NCBI GenBank assembly: GCA_030248225.1
Contig: JASANE010030209.1
Location: forward strand, 62,001-126,000
DNA from: Trileptium ribeirensis
Taxonomy: Eukaryota; Nematoda; Enoplea; Enoplida; Thoracostomopsidae
Direction of reading: 5' to 3'
DNA length: 64,000 bases
Numbering within the stretch: the stretch's first letter is position 1; each line of letters opens with the position of its first letter. The translations under genes were made by a program, and so were the position numbers. The notes beneath the pieces are model-generated. The model was not told the origin of the DNA and ran no database searches. It saw only the letters and a list, made by a program, of their open reading frames with translations. Below, in pieces: positions 1 to 9,771 of the stretch.

Positions 1-1640
1 GATATTCAGTAGCCTAATTCTAATGATACATGTCTGTATTGTACTTAATATGTAGCATTGTATGTTAATTTACGTAAACTAGTAACGAAGTTTGCTCCCA
101 TTCACGATTGTTCGGGCACTTGATTTAATTATTAAATGCCGAAAGGTGTTATTCCAAAGCAGAATGTCTTGGTCATCGCCTTTTGTCTAACAAAGTACTA
201 CATAACATTAATTTTGAGTTTAGATAAATGATACAAGTCGTGTTCTGTTAAGGTGAGCTTAGAAGTATACGTCATATTTATGCAAAATGCGTGGCCTTCT
301 CGGGCATCCTAAGATATTTTCACCGTGGCATTGTGTATTATTTGAAGAGTCGAAGTGTGCTACGGGCTATATTGCATTTTTTGCTATTACTGTGGAGAAC
401 TTAACTATGATAATTGGTGATTTAACTAAATTTTATCGACTTGAAGAATTTTGTTTTGGGTTGCTAGAATTGATGTTATACATAATGAATTTTATTGATT
501 GTCTCTTAATCAAAATAGAAAATAGTGTTTGGACTGTAATACATAACCCGCAGGTTGTAGATATTAGGACATCGAAGAAGTGTTAACCCACATTTCGATT
601 TAAGGAATAGTATGCCGATGATTCTGTGTCTGCGTGATGAAATCATTTAATTAGAGCTGTTTTAACAGAAGTGATATTGGTCATTGCCGACTTTAGAATG
701 TATCCGATTAAAATTGTTTACAGAAAATGTATAGAACATCATTGCTCGTCGTGCTACAACCACCAAATATTGTTTCTAGCTAATGATTAACAGCTTCTAG
801 CTGTATTGGTTCATATTATAAGCGTGGTTAACGTTGCCAGCTAGCTAGTGTGCTTCATTGCATTTCTGGCACCGCTACCATGCATATATATGCACCTCTT
901 ATATCGCCAATTGTCAAAGGAATGATTAATAACAGCCTCGTCTTGTAGTTAGCGAGCAACGGAACGGAAAATTGATATGAGAAAGATGGGCTTGGTGAGA
1001 GTCAGATATGCACTTACTAGAACAATGTTGAGTAAATATGTAGTCGTAATTAACATAATAACACATAATGATTTAATTTTAATAGTTTATTGTAAATAAG
1101 GCGTATCTATAAACTCAGCGGATCATTATTGCACATATACAAGTCTGTACGTTAACTTTCCGTCGGTTCTTCAAATAACATTGATTAGCTGCGGCTTTTA
1201 AAACATTTTGCTATTAAACGCTTCTCCAAATGTGAAAACAGAATATATCCACTGTGGAGGAAACTGTGTAATAACTTTAGCATTTGTATATAAAAAAACC
1301 TATCCGAATCTTTTAACTGTAATTAAATATCAGAGAATATTTTACGTTTTAATCATTTTCTGTGTTAAAATTGAAGCTAATTTTACAATAATTTATATTT
1401 AAAGATTTTATCCAAGGCCATAACTAACTTTGGTTAAAGCTTAATTAAATTTAGATAGATACAAAAGATAAATTAACCCTAAATTAAAATAGCGATAATT
1501 TTAGGAGTTTTACAACAATTACTTGGTACATCGCCTCGGCGAGCTTACTCAACATTAAAATTCAAGGGTTAGTCAGCAAAATTGAATAAGATTAAAGAGA
1601 CAATAAATTTTTACGACAAAAATTGGAAAATTTTAATCCT
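1..1640. other. AT-rich non-coding stretch, no gene recognised
   Basis: I see no coding region with recognisable composition or motifs here. The short open frames (for example 287-586 +) are low-complexity translations of AT-rich DNA with no family resemblance. It probably belongs to an intergenic region or a long intron. Confidence 0.6.
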
Positions 1641-1683
1641 TTTACGAAAAGTCCATTGAAATAAAGATTAGAAGGTAAAAATC

Positions 1684-1693
1684 CTATATAAAT
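1684..1693 (+). promoter_or_regulatory. TATA-like box of putative LTR promoter
   Basis: The sequence CTATATAAAT lies upstream of the element's leader and is followed by T- and pyrimidine-rich DNA. It could be the core promoter of the element's 5' LTR. This is inference: no second LTR copy is present for comparison. Confidence 0.3.
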
Positions 1694-2056
1694 GAAAGCA
1701 AGGCAGAGATTTTGAGTTCAGTTACGTTATTGCCCTGTTGAATTTGGCTTGTTTCAGTTCAGTACTGTTTGGTTCTCTTCAGTCATTTCGTTATTTAGGA
1801 CTAAGTTTGACTCGATCTTAATTAGCTAGAGCCGAATCCTTGTACTGCTTCGACGTGTTAGCCGTTTTTTCTACGCAGGACTACATGCTGAAGCCTAGTT
1901 TTGTGGACGTTGTAAACTTTGGTTACGTTTTTTAAGCTTTGCATAAGTCCATGTGGATTCTATACGCTGTCAAAGGTCAGAAGTTCAGGTGCTATGAAAG
2001 CATGTTGATTGACAACCTTTCGGTTATCCTTTGATACTTTTAACGTGTCTGCTGCA

Positions 2057-2109
2057 ATTGACCAATTGGTCCCACTTGTTGTAACGTATTGACCAATCGG
2101 TCCCACTTG
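2057..2109 (+). repeat. Two direct copies of a 22-bp motif, period 31
   Basis: A motif reading ATTGACCAAT(T/C)GGTCCCACTTG occurs at 2057-2078 and 2088-2109. The core ACCAATTGGT of the first copy is palindromic. It sits in the leader of the Gypsy element, upstream of the 2A-containing reading frame, and may be a regulatory or packaging element. Its function is unknown. Confidence 0.6.
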
Positions 2110-3392
2110 GATATTTTTTACAGTAAATTAGTGGAATTGTGTTACATAATTGAATATTGGATTGATAGAATTTTGACTTGAAATACTCATATCATTGGAC
2201 GATTTGATTGTGATCAGACGCATCGCGAACTGACTTATTAGTTTTTTATAAAATATTTGGGGCGCACATTTTATTCGTGATTTTTTAGCTATTTTGTAAC
2301 GGACAAAAAGGGTTTTCCAGAGGCCCGTTTTGTTATAGCTAGCTGTCGCGAAGAGATAGTTTCGCTACATGAGGTACAAGCACAAGCAATGCAAAGAGAA
2401 GATAGTCAATGGTCCAACGTTGATTCATCACGCAATCCAATGCACAGTTTTATTCTTTAGGTCTTTGCTCTTTAAGGAACATCCGCCGTAACCGCATATT
2501 TAGTAAGACCTTATCTATTTAAATATGTTATCGAATCAAGACGCCATTACCGTTTTTCTCTAGACTGATGCTATGGCGGATAGATCTTTTCGACAAAAAG
2601 GATCAACTGAAATATTTCTTTAAACTTACCACAATTTTAGTATGTGTTCGAAAATTGATGCACCTGAACAAATCTATATGTACCAGTACTGACGGCATCA
2701 ATACTCGTGATATAGCTTGAACCCGGAAATAGTCAGTAGGATACGGCTTGATTCTAAAAAATTGCGTGTTTCCGCGTTTTGACGAAAACAAGCTGTCAGG
2801 ACAATCGTATTTATGTTATAAATAAGTGCAAATTCTGGTTATCGCTGTCTTTAGCAATTTTTTATAGCTATTCCAGATGGACCACTATGATTTTTTCTAT
2901 GTATACGGGGCACTCTACAGTCTTTTATAAGAGTCTATTCTCATTTTTATAATCCTTAAGGCTGATAAATGTGTCATTTAACGACGTTCCTGAAAAATTG
3001 GAGCAAGGTATTAGGACCATGAGCATTATGCAGATGTATAATCCACCATAACTGTCAAAAGAAAACTCATACTGCTTCTGCCTTTTTTAAACTTTTGTTG
3101 CTATAAGTATAGGCTAATACAGTCAAAAGTTAGTATTTGCCTATATGTCTCAAATATTTACGTTAAAGAATGTCCATTTCAGTCAAGCCAATTATTAATA
3201 CGACATTCAGGGTTATGAATATGATAACAATTGGTTTGTTTCAAAGGACTAATAGCGAGTAAAATTTCGCTTAAAAAGATTGTTGATGCGCTTACTGAAA
3301 AAATATTGTAGTTTGTGTCAAAAGTTTCAAAATTTTCGCTATAATTTATGAATTTTCGAAATTTATGATCATTCATTTGTGTGTCATTTACA

Positions 3393-3942
3393 ATAAGATG
3401 CGTGCGCATGGTCCTAATTATGTCAAGCGTTCAAATGGGCTAGCTACTATGTCACGCACACAGCCCAGGTCGACTATTAAAATTTTGAATAGCCTAGCTA
3501 GGCTATGCATTTGTCATCGAGTGTCGAGCCGGACTGTGCTTTTGTCACGAGGCGTTCAGCTGAGCTTTATAACTTACGCCAGGACTATTTAGTCCGCGAA
3601 CATTACAGTTTACTATACGTATCTGAATAATGCCCCAAAAGCGGCATACAGCTTAAAACGTTAATTTAATATATTAAAACAAATATATAACTTAGAATTA
3701 GTGTGAAAATACTAAAGAACAAAATACTATTACACTAAGCACAGTACTAAATCAAGTTTCTCAAATGACAGTTTAGCCGCACGCTCCGTTTGTCACGCAG
3801 AGCCTAGCTAAGCTCCCTTTTTGTCACATTAAGACTATCTAAGGTATAAAAATGTACCATAGTAGTCCCGTTAAGCTATAGTTCACCCGAACTAGTTGAG
3901 TTAGACGCGTGGCATAATTTGGCCCTGCCGCACGCATCTTAT
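3393..3942. repeat. 550-bp segment with ~40-bp inverted-repeat ends
   Basis: The segment starting at 3393 (ATAAGATGCGTGCG...) reappears as an imperfect reverse complement ending at 3942. Similarity extends over about 40 bp with several mismatches and a one-base gap. Between the ends, several TTTGTCAC-containing blocks recur. It could be a small non-autonomous DNA element inserted in the leader, or a structured leader able to fold back just upstream of the 2A reading frame. No target duplication was identified. Confidence 0.5.
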
Positions 3943-3947
3943 CGAAA

Positions 3948-5591
3948 GTGATACATTGGTTCATGTGTTTACCCTTTGATTTTGCCCCCATACAAATCTT
4001 GTTTATTTCGAGTGAAATAAATGAGACACACGCTTCACGGGCGTTGCGCAAATTCGGTAAAAATAAACGTGTTAAGTTTAATGTTTATAATGCCGGCAAG
4101 ATAGATTTCAGTCAAGCTACTGCGCTGCGTCTCTTACTATTAGTGGCGGGTGATATAGAGCCGAATCCCGGGCCGGTCAAATCATCATTCTGTCAGGATA
4201 ATCAATCAAGGGTTTTGTTTTCTGGTCCAATATTTACTTGTAGAAAAAGTGCCTTTCAGGCGCATATGGTGAATGTTTTTTTGATTGAACATGTGCACGA
4301 GGTTTTAGATACCCTATTATTGCGTAGTAAAAAGATTTCTACTGCAACCCACGACATGTATGCCTATCGGTTAAGCGGAAAAGCGGGGCAAGAGTCGGGT
4401 TATCGAGATGACGGAGAAATTGGCGCCGGTCGACGGCTGTTGAAAGCGATGGAATTGGCCAAGGTAACTAATGTTGTTGTTATAGTTACTCGTTGGTACG
4501 GGAGAGTACACTTAGGAACCCACCGTTTTCGCATCATATGTTCACTTGCATGCGATTTAATGAAACAATACGCATCTCAATATGATGTACCCTGTGTTGG
4601 GGTGAAACAGGTTCACACTACTCAAACATCGCGTGGACCTGAAGTTATAGCAACACGGGAAAAGATTCCTGTCAAACCGAAACGCCGAAGCAGTGATGTT
4701 TCAGGTGAGTACACTTTTTGCAGTAGCCCCTCTTTTAACAGTAATAATAAACATTGTGGAACATTACCAGTAAAGGTTGCAGCTCATGTTTTTGATAAAT
4801 CAGGAGATAAGAGCGTCGCACGTAAGAGCGTCGCAAATACACGGAAGCCTTTTCCAGGTTTGATATTAGGATATCGTTTTTACGCTGCATTCTTTATTTT
4901 CTCGCTTGTTTGGTTTTTTATTTTTGCGAGCACAAGGGCTAGCGTTTCACGGCAACATGAGTTCGCGTTTGTATATCGACATTACTATTCTCATGATGCA
5001 ATTCCAGGCATTACTGCACGACACGCCGGCCAGTTGCGGCTTCTGCTAATCATAGCAGGAGTGGAGCCAAACCCTGGTCCGCCAAAGGCTGAAGTGTTAG
5101 CACTTGATACGTATAGTAGGGATGTGCTTTCCAGAGCATTACAATTGATTAATGAGGATGATATGGATTTTGTAATGCCAGGCTCGAAGAGACTGATTGT
5201 TGATGCGTTAGCTCTGCTACCACAGGGCGTAGTAAAGGTAGCTTTAAAGTGGGCTGAGGCGGGCCCACAAACTTCAGCAACTGATACATTGGTAGATAGT
5301 CGACTGCCAAAACTACCAGAATTTTATCAGCGCGATGTTCGTGTTTGGTTTACTCAGATAGAACCTTTGATTGAGGGGTTATCAGACACTGTGAAGCGAA
5401 ATGCGTTGTTGAATGCGCTTCCAACCAATGTAATGATTGATAGCGGTACGACAGCAACGGATAGCTATTCCGCAATCAAAGACTGTGTACTGAACTTTTT
5501 CGGACAAAGCGAGGAAATGCAGTTACGTAAGTTGTTGGAGCAACAGACGTTGGGCGATCGAAAACCTTCCGTTCTGCTACGTCAACTTTAA
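3948..5591 (+). CDS. Gypsy polyprotein: 2A - IMPACT domain - transmembrane - 2A - Gag
   Basis: An uninterrupted 547-codon frame. Residues 60-76 form a 2A-like motif ending GDIEPNPGP. Residues ~97-212 match the IMPACT/UPF0029 fold: SAFQAH, then KKISTATHDMYAYR, DDGEIGAGRRLL, and RWYGRVHLG near 182-190. A basic stretch (~236-248) follows, then a strongly hydrophobic segment at ~305-328. Residues 363-378 form a second 2A-like motif ending GVEPNPGP, after which a Gypsy Gag begins (LPEFYQRDVRVWFTQIEPLI). If both 2A motifs work, the ribosome would release three products: a short leader, a membrane-anchored IMPACT protein, and Gag. The annotated ATG is the first in frame and the true start is not proven. 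The frame ends inside Gag by a frameshift. The second Gly of the family's RWYGG signature is Arg here. Confidence 0.85.
   Translation: MIHWFMCLPFDFAPIQILFISSEINETHASRALRKFGKNKRVKFNVYNAGKIDFSQATALRLLLLVAGDIEPNPGPVKSSFCQDNQSRVLFSGPIFTCRKSAFQAHMVNVFLIEHVHEVLDTLLLRSKKISTATHDMYAYRLSGKAGQESGYRDDGEIGAGRRLLKAMELAKVTNVVVIVTRWYGRVHLGTHRFRIICSLACDLMKQYASQYDVPCVGVKQVHTTQTSRGPEVIATREKIPVKPKRRSSDVSGEYTFCSSPSFNSNNKHCGTLPVKVAAHVFDKSGDKSVARKSVANTRKPFPGLILGYRFYAAFFIFSLVWFFIFASTRASVSRQHEFAFVYRHYYSHDAIPGITARHAGQLRLLLIIAGVEPNPGPPKAEVLALDTYSRDVLSRALQLINEDDMDFVMPGSKRLIVDALALLPQGVVKVALKWAEAGPQTSATDTLVDSRLPKLPEFYQRDVRVWFTQIEPLIEGLSDTVKRNALLNALPTNVMIDSGTTATDSYSAIKDCVLNFFGQSEEMQLRKLLEQQTLGDRKPSVLLRQL
4125..4175 (+). 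other. 2A-like ribosome-skipping motif 1
   Basis: It encodes a leucine-rich run followed by AGDIEPNPGP, matching the 2A consensus D(V/I)ExNPGP of picornaviruses and of some animal retrotransposons. Skipping would occur between the last Gly and Pro, separating a 75-residue leader from the IMPACT domain. Confidence 0.85.
4236..4583 (+). other. IMPACT / UPF0029 (YIH1, YigZ) domain inside the Gypsy polyprotein
   Basis: Residues ~97-212 of the polyprotein show the family's ordered blocks: a Ser-x-Phe-Gln-Ala-His start, the ATH-x-x-YAYR block, a DDGE-x-GAG-x-RLL block, and VTRWYG-x-x-x-LG followed by HRF. Cellular IMPACT/YIH1 bind GCN1 and restrain the eIF2-alpha kinase GCN2; bacterial YigZ is a relative of uncertain role. 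A function for this copy, such as dampening the integrated stress response in favour of the element, is inference only. The domain is open and uninterrupted. Confidence 0.85.
4860..4931 (+). other. Predicted transmembrane segment of the polyprotein
   Basis: Polyprotein residues ~305-328 are almost entirely Leu, Ile, Phe, Ala, Val and Trp, flanked by Arg and Lys. They lie just before the second 2A motif, so the IMPACT product would end in a membrane anchor. Confidence 0.6.
5034..5081 (+). other. 2A-like ribosome-skipping motif 2
   Basis: It encodes LRLLLIIAGVEPNPGP, with the xVExNPGP core and the same leucine-rich lead-in as motif 1. The position just before Gag suggests it frees the capsid protein from the upstream IMPACT/membrane part. 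The DNA of the two motifs differs substantially, so this is not a recent tandem copy. Confidence 0.85.
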
Positions 5592-5592
5592 G

Positions 5593-6102
5593 GTAAAGGC
5601 CCCAGGCCATGCAGAGTTAGTGAAATTGCGTTTCATGGCTGCACTTCCTGAAAAGGTGAGAATTTCGCTTGCAGTTGTTGATGATATGAACATTGAGAAG
5701 CTAGCTAATCTTGCGGACAAAATTTTGGAGCAGCTGACACCAGGCAGTGGTGTCGATGCTGGTATGTCCTGCATGTCCGCGGAAGCTACTGATGTTAATA
5801 CGAACACAATAAGTGTACTGCGTGAGGAGATGAAAACAATGTCGAGCACTATTGCGCAACTTAGTAAGCGAATGGAAGGTATGAATAGATCGCGTAACCG
5901 TTTGCGACAGAATACAGAAAGGTTCTCGAATTTTCGCCGTTCTAGTTCTGATCATGGTTCTATGTCACGTAACAGATTTAGTGCAAACCGCCAATTGTGT
6001 TATTATCATTCGAAGTTTGGTGTACGGGCTAAAAGGTGCAATAAGCCTTGCGACTGGATTGTTAGGAGTCCGGGAAACGTGCATTCTCCGGTTCTGCGGT
6101 GA
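5593..6102 (+). pseudogene. Gypsy Gag C-terminal part (frameshifted) with Cys/His motif
   Basis: Gag continues in the next frame after the stop at 5589-5591. The stretch ALPEKVRISLAVVDDMNIEKLA resembles the capsid end of Gypsy Gags. Near 5995-6050 a Cys/His motif, C-YYH-x-x-FG...KRC-x-x-PC, matches the one in the second Gypsy element of this window. No ATG starts this segment, which is why I read it as a frameshift of a single Gag rather than a new gene. Confidence 0.7.
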
Positions 6103-6389
6103 CAAGAGCCGGAGTCCACACAATAAAGGTCGCAACACCAGAAATCGGTATTTTTCTGGCTGACACCGGTAGTGTCAAAAGTTTTCTACCAAAATCATTT
6201 GGAAACAATATTTGTACTGCGGGTAAAAATTTTTCTCAGAAGTTTTATGCCGCTAACGGTACAACTGTACCAACTTTTGGAACAAAAACGGTTGACTTCC
6301 GCATTCCTCAACTGGGCAGAAAATTTTCGTGAACTTTTATTATAGCTGATGTATCACAGCTAATCCTGGGGTTTGATTTTCTTAGCGAA
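6099..6389 (+). pseudogene. Gypsy protease domain, interrupted by a stop codon
   Basis: A retroviral-type aspartyl protease with the active-site triplet in LADTGSVKSFLP (near 6150-6185), and the second conserved region ILGFDFLSEYNL near 6364-6399. A TGA at 6330-6332 interrupts the frame between them. The frame overlaps the end of the Gag frame by four bases. Confidence 0.75.
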
Positions 6390-7350
6390 TATAATTTGGC
6401 TGTTGATTGTCGAAACCATCGTTTATTTCAGGGATCTTCACTCGCGGATAAACACGGAAATGCAATTTTCCCTGACAGCTCTAGTGTTGAAACAAGTAAG
6501 CGTATTGAATCTTCAAAAGAAATTTGTTCATTAAGTCATCACTCTAATGTAGAAATTCGAAAGTTGTTGCATGAATACTCTGTGCTTTTTGAGAAGCCTA
6601 CGAATAACGATACTATTTCTCATAAAGTGGTCCATCGCATTGAAACAAAGGGTCCGCCCGTCTTTTCGAAACCAAGAAGAATTTTTGGGCCAAAGTTTGA
6701 TATCGCTAAGCGGTCATTTGACATCCTAGAAAAACAAGGTTTCGTGTACAGGGGGGAATCTCCTTGGGCATCACCTCTTCACATGGCGGCCAAAGCGGAC
6801 AGGGAAAACCCATGGCGGCCGTGTGGCGATTATCGTCAACTCAACAAAATTACCATTCCTGACCGCTATCCCATGCCGAATATAGGGGATCTCACGAATC
6901 GGCTTGGGAATTGCAACATTTTTTCCAAAGTTGATCTGGTATCAGCTTATCATCAGATACCGATTGCGGAGGAACACCGGGTTAAAACTGCAATAACCAC
7001 CCCTTTCGGGATGTTCATTTATACACGCATGCCTTTTGGGTTGCGTAATGCGGCCCAGACCTTTCAGCGTCTGATGGACACAGTTTTACATGATTTACCG
7101 TTTGCGATGGCGTATCTGGATGACATTATAATCGCTAGTGAAACTATTTTGCAACATTACTGTCATTTACGCAAGGTTTTTGAACGTTTAAAAGCGAATG
7201 GTCTGCGATTAAAGTTGGTAAAATGTGAGTTTCTTGTTACTCAAACAAGATTTATCGGTTTTGAGATATCGCCTAACGGGTTTAAGCCTATCTCGGAGAC
7301 TGTTAATACCATTCTAGCTTACGAAAAACCTAATACAATCCGAGGTTTAA
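6390..7350 (+). pseudogene. Gypsy reverse transcriptase, 3'-truncated
   Basis: Ty3/Gypsy reverse transcriptase in one open frame. Visible blocks are [73 protein letters not shown] and the catalytic AYLDDIIIAS near 7110-7140. The normal continuation into the connection and RNase H domains stops at about 7350, where the sequence changes abruptly to a homopolymer-rich stretch. RNase H and integrase are missing. Confidence 0.85.
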
Positions 7351-7354
7351 GACG

Positions 7355-7510
7355 TTTGACACCGCGTTTCCACTTCCAAATCCCCAAGGAAAGAAAAAAC
7401 ACTAAAAAAAAAAAAAGGGGGAAAAAAAAAAAAGAAAGCAAAAACCGCCCCCCGCGGCGCGACAACAAAAAAGCAGCCCACCCAAAAAAAAAAAACTTAA
7501 CTCAGAAAAT
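7355..7510. other. Homopolymer-rich junction, possible assembly artefact
   Basis: Runs of A (up to 13), G and C alternate in a purine-heavy stretch unlike the DNA on either side. It joins a Gypsy reverse transcriptase to a BEL-like gag fragment. It could be a real simple-sequence junction, but its composition suggests poor base calls or a forced join. Confidence 0.5.
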
Positions 7511-7531
7511 GCCACAGAATCACGTTTAAAT

Positions 7532-7730
7532 GTGTCGCAGCACACAACACATGAACGTAAAACAACGTCTGTTATATTGCCCAAGTTTCAGCTTCCAAAG
7601 TTCAGCGGCGATTCGCTGACGAGGACAGAATTCTGGGACTGCTTCAAAGGTGATGTTCATGACATGGATTGGAACAAAAAGAAGGCTCTCATGTACAGCT
7701 CAGCGAATGCTGTTCATCGTCCATTAATGC
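7532..7730 (+). pseudogene. Short BEL/Pao gag remnant
   Basis: The translation contains ILPKFQLPKFSGDSLTRTEF followed by WDCFKG, the signature start of the DUF1759-type Gag of BEL/Pao elements (compare [12 protein letters not shown]...FW in the 25.4 kb element here). Only about 60 codons resemble Gag. It is an isolated scrap. Confidence 0.55.
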
Positions 7731-9763
7731 GTGTGTACCCATACAGGCACGAGGTTCAACGTCCCAGGGATGATAGCGTGTGCTTCGGAGCTTTCGACGT
7801 CCCCAGGGAGAACTTGCCGGTCGGCGGGGAAGGGAGGTTAATTTTCAAAAATTATCGAAAAAAAACTATTTGACACCCCTTACACACCGAAGGTTGCCAA
7901 TTGTCTCCAGATTTTATAATTTTTCACAAATTTCTGCCAACACTTCCAAATTTATCTCTGGCAACACTTGTGACGCGGCTTAACCGCATGAGAAGGTGGC
8001 GCAAAGCCTTAAGGAAAAATCTGAGTTACTCGCCTGGCTATATCTGCGTCGATAGAAGGGGCCGAGCCTCAGGGGAAGAACAATTCTCCTCCTCGACGCT
8101 GTGAGAATGTAAAAATGTATAATGTGTCCTGTCTAAGCCGGTAGCATTGTGTATGTATAATATAATAGTTACATTTCACACATGCATTTACTAAGTTGCG
8201 CAACGATTTTCTTCCATGTTGAAACAGTAAGGGATATCTGCAAATATTGAATGTCCGTTGGCTTTGACTGACTGATGGTATCCTTGGGCACAGCAATTCA
8301 GGGCAGTAACCAAAAATAGCTCCCATGGTATGGTCTCTGATTTTTTCTCGTATTTGAGATTTTCCCAAGCCTTCTTTGAAGTTTTTAGTAATTTAGCTCA
8401 TAATTGCTAAAATGCGCCCAAAGTTAACGTTTTCGATTCACAACTAGAAAGCATATGTAGAGGCATTCATAACGATGATGTTACGCATAACTTTGTGTTT
8501 ACGTATAGCACATATTTCGTTTTTTGAATATGCCAACAGTTTTAAGGCGAAAATACTAAGTAAACTTCATGCTTGTAAATTATAAAAACTGGATCAAATT
8601 TTGTTAGTTTAGCACAACATAATCACATACCTAGCAGCGATATTTGAAAGTCATCATTACAGTATAACGTTTTATAATATAATTATTATGTTAATTACTT
8701 TAATGTATTATTAATATTAAAAAAATTATTTGCAGTCAATCAAAATTAATTTCCATATTGGCTTAATTCATACACGGGTTTTGTCTTTCTGTTTTTGGAT
8801 GTCAGTCTAGTTCTAAAGCCGAGTTCGGTCGTTTATAGCATGTCATAATAGTAATTGTTATAATAATGCATTATTGCTATTATTATTTTAAACTTATTGT
8901 AAAACTATCAGCCAAAACTTATTAGCATATTACCTGTTACCTGTGATTGACCTTGAAATAGTAATTGTTTGGCCATTCGAGTTCTGCCGAGATAGAGTGC
9001 GGCTGTTTTTCTGTTTGATTTTCTAGTGTAAAACAACTACATAAGGGCCGATAAACGCAATGATTTCTGAGTTTCAAAAGATCTCGATTTATTGACATAT
9101 ATCATTGAGTTCATTTAAACGTCTTGAGATAATAAGTATTACTGGCAACTAATATTGCTCCGAGCCTTTGTTATTGTTGACGATGGATAGCATCATTCGT
9201 ACTGCAAAGCCTCATCGTTCTTTTATACACCGTCAGTGCACCGCATTGTAATTTATTATCCATAGCTGTTATAATCTGGCGACTTGGAACCGTGGTGTCT
9301 GGGACGCAATTGGCAAATTATTTTCATGAGAATTTAATTGTTTTGCTAAGTGATGTTTCATTTGCGAGTGTATTGCGAACGGGCATTGACAAATCGGGGG
9401 AATTGAAACGACCCTGGGTAAAAATAAACTCGCCGATTTAAGCGCGCTGGTTATTTCAACCCAAAAGCATACCAACTGTGGCCCAAAAGCATACCAACGG
9501 CGGCTCAAAAGCTCCAGATCTTTTGAATGAGTTCGTGACCAATGTTTTCCCATTAACAGTTACAGCAATGTTGGAAAATTTTCAAATTTGGAAATTCATC
9601 GTAACTACGCCTATGGCAAGCTGAGGGCGTAGCGTTATATGGTTAAATAGAACAGCTTAGTGCGAGAGGCTCGGGGGTGGCAGCCCTTCGACGTAGTCTC
9701 AGGCTTAGTAGTAGATGTCTTATAAAAGGACCTTAGTTTAGGCCAAAGGCCAAAGTTTAAGCA
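7731..9763. other. Non-coding stretch, nothing recognised
   Basis: AT-rich DNA with no convincing coding region, RNA gene or repeat structure that I can name. Confidence 0.5.
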
Positions 9764-9771
9764 CTGCCTGC

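Larger units (their letters stand above)
1684..7350 (+). mobile_element. Decayed Ty3/Gypsy LTR retrotransposon with 2A-IMPACT-2A-Gag polyprotein
   Basis: A Ty3/Gypsy element is recognised from Gag, a DTG protease, and a reverse transcriptase with YLDD, in that order on the + strand. The left part (1684-3947) holds a TATA-like box and a long leader. The body is 3948-7350. The copy is broken: a frameshift near 5590, another at 6099-6102, a TGA at 6330-6332, and loss of everything after the middle of the reverse transcriptase. RNase H and integrase are absent, and no matching pair of LTRs can be found, so the outer limits are uncertain. The standout feature is the N-terminal extension of Gag, which carries an IMPACT-family domain between two 2A-like motifs. 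Confidence 0.8.

Noticed and set aside
2258..2275. TGGGGCGCAC as primer-binding site of the 2A-IMPACT Gypsy element
   Set aside because: The bases just before it do not end in CA and no second LTR is available, so the site cannot be anchored.
5577..5955. Minus-strand open frames opposite Gypsy Gag
   Set aside because: They lie entirely opposite recognisable Gag coding sequence and have no family resemblance.
6330..6332. Possible programmed TGA readthrough between protease and RT, since the second Gypsy element also has a TGA nearby (20007-20009)
   Set aside because: In the first element the TGA replaces an expected Trp, while in the second it precedes the Trp as an extra codon. The positions are not equivalent, and both elements carry other breaks.
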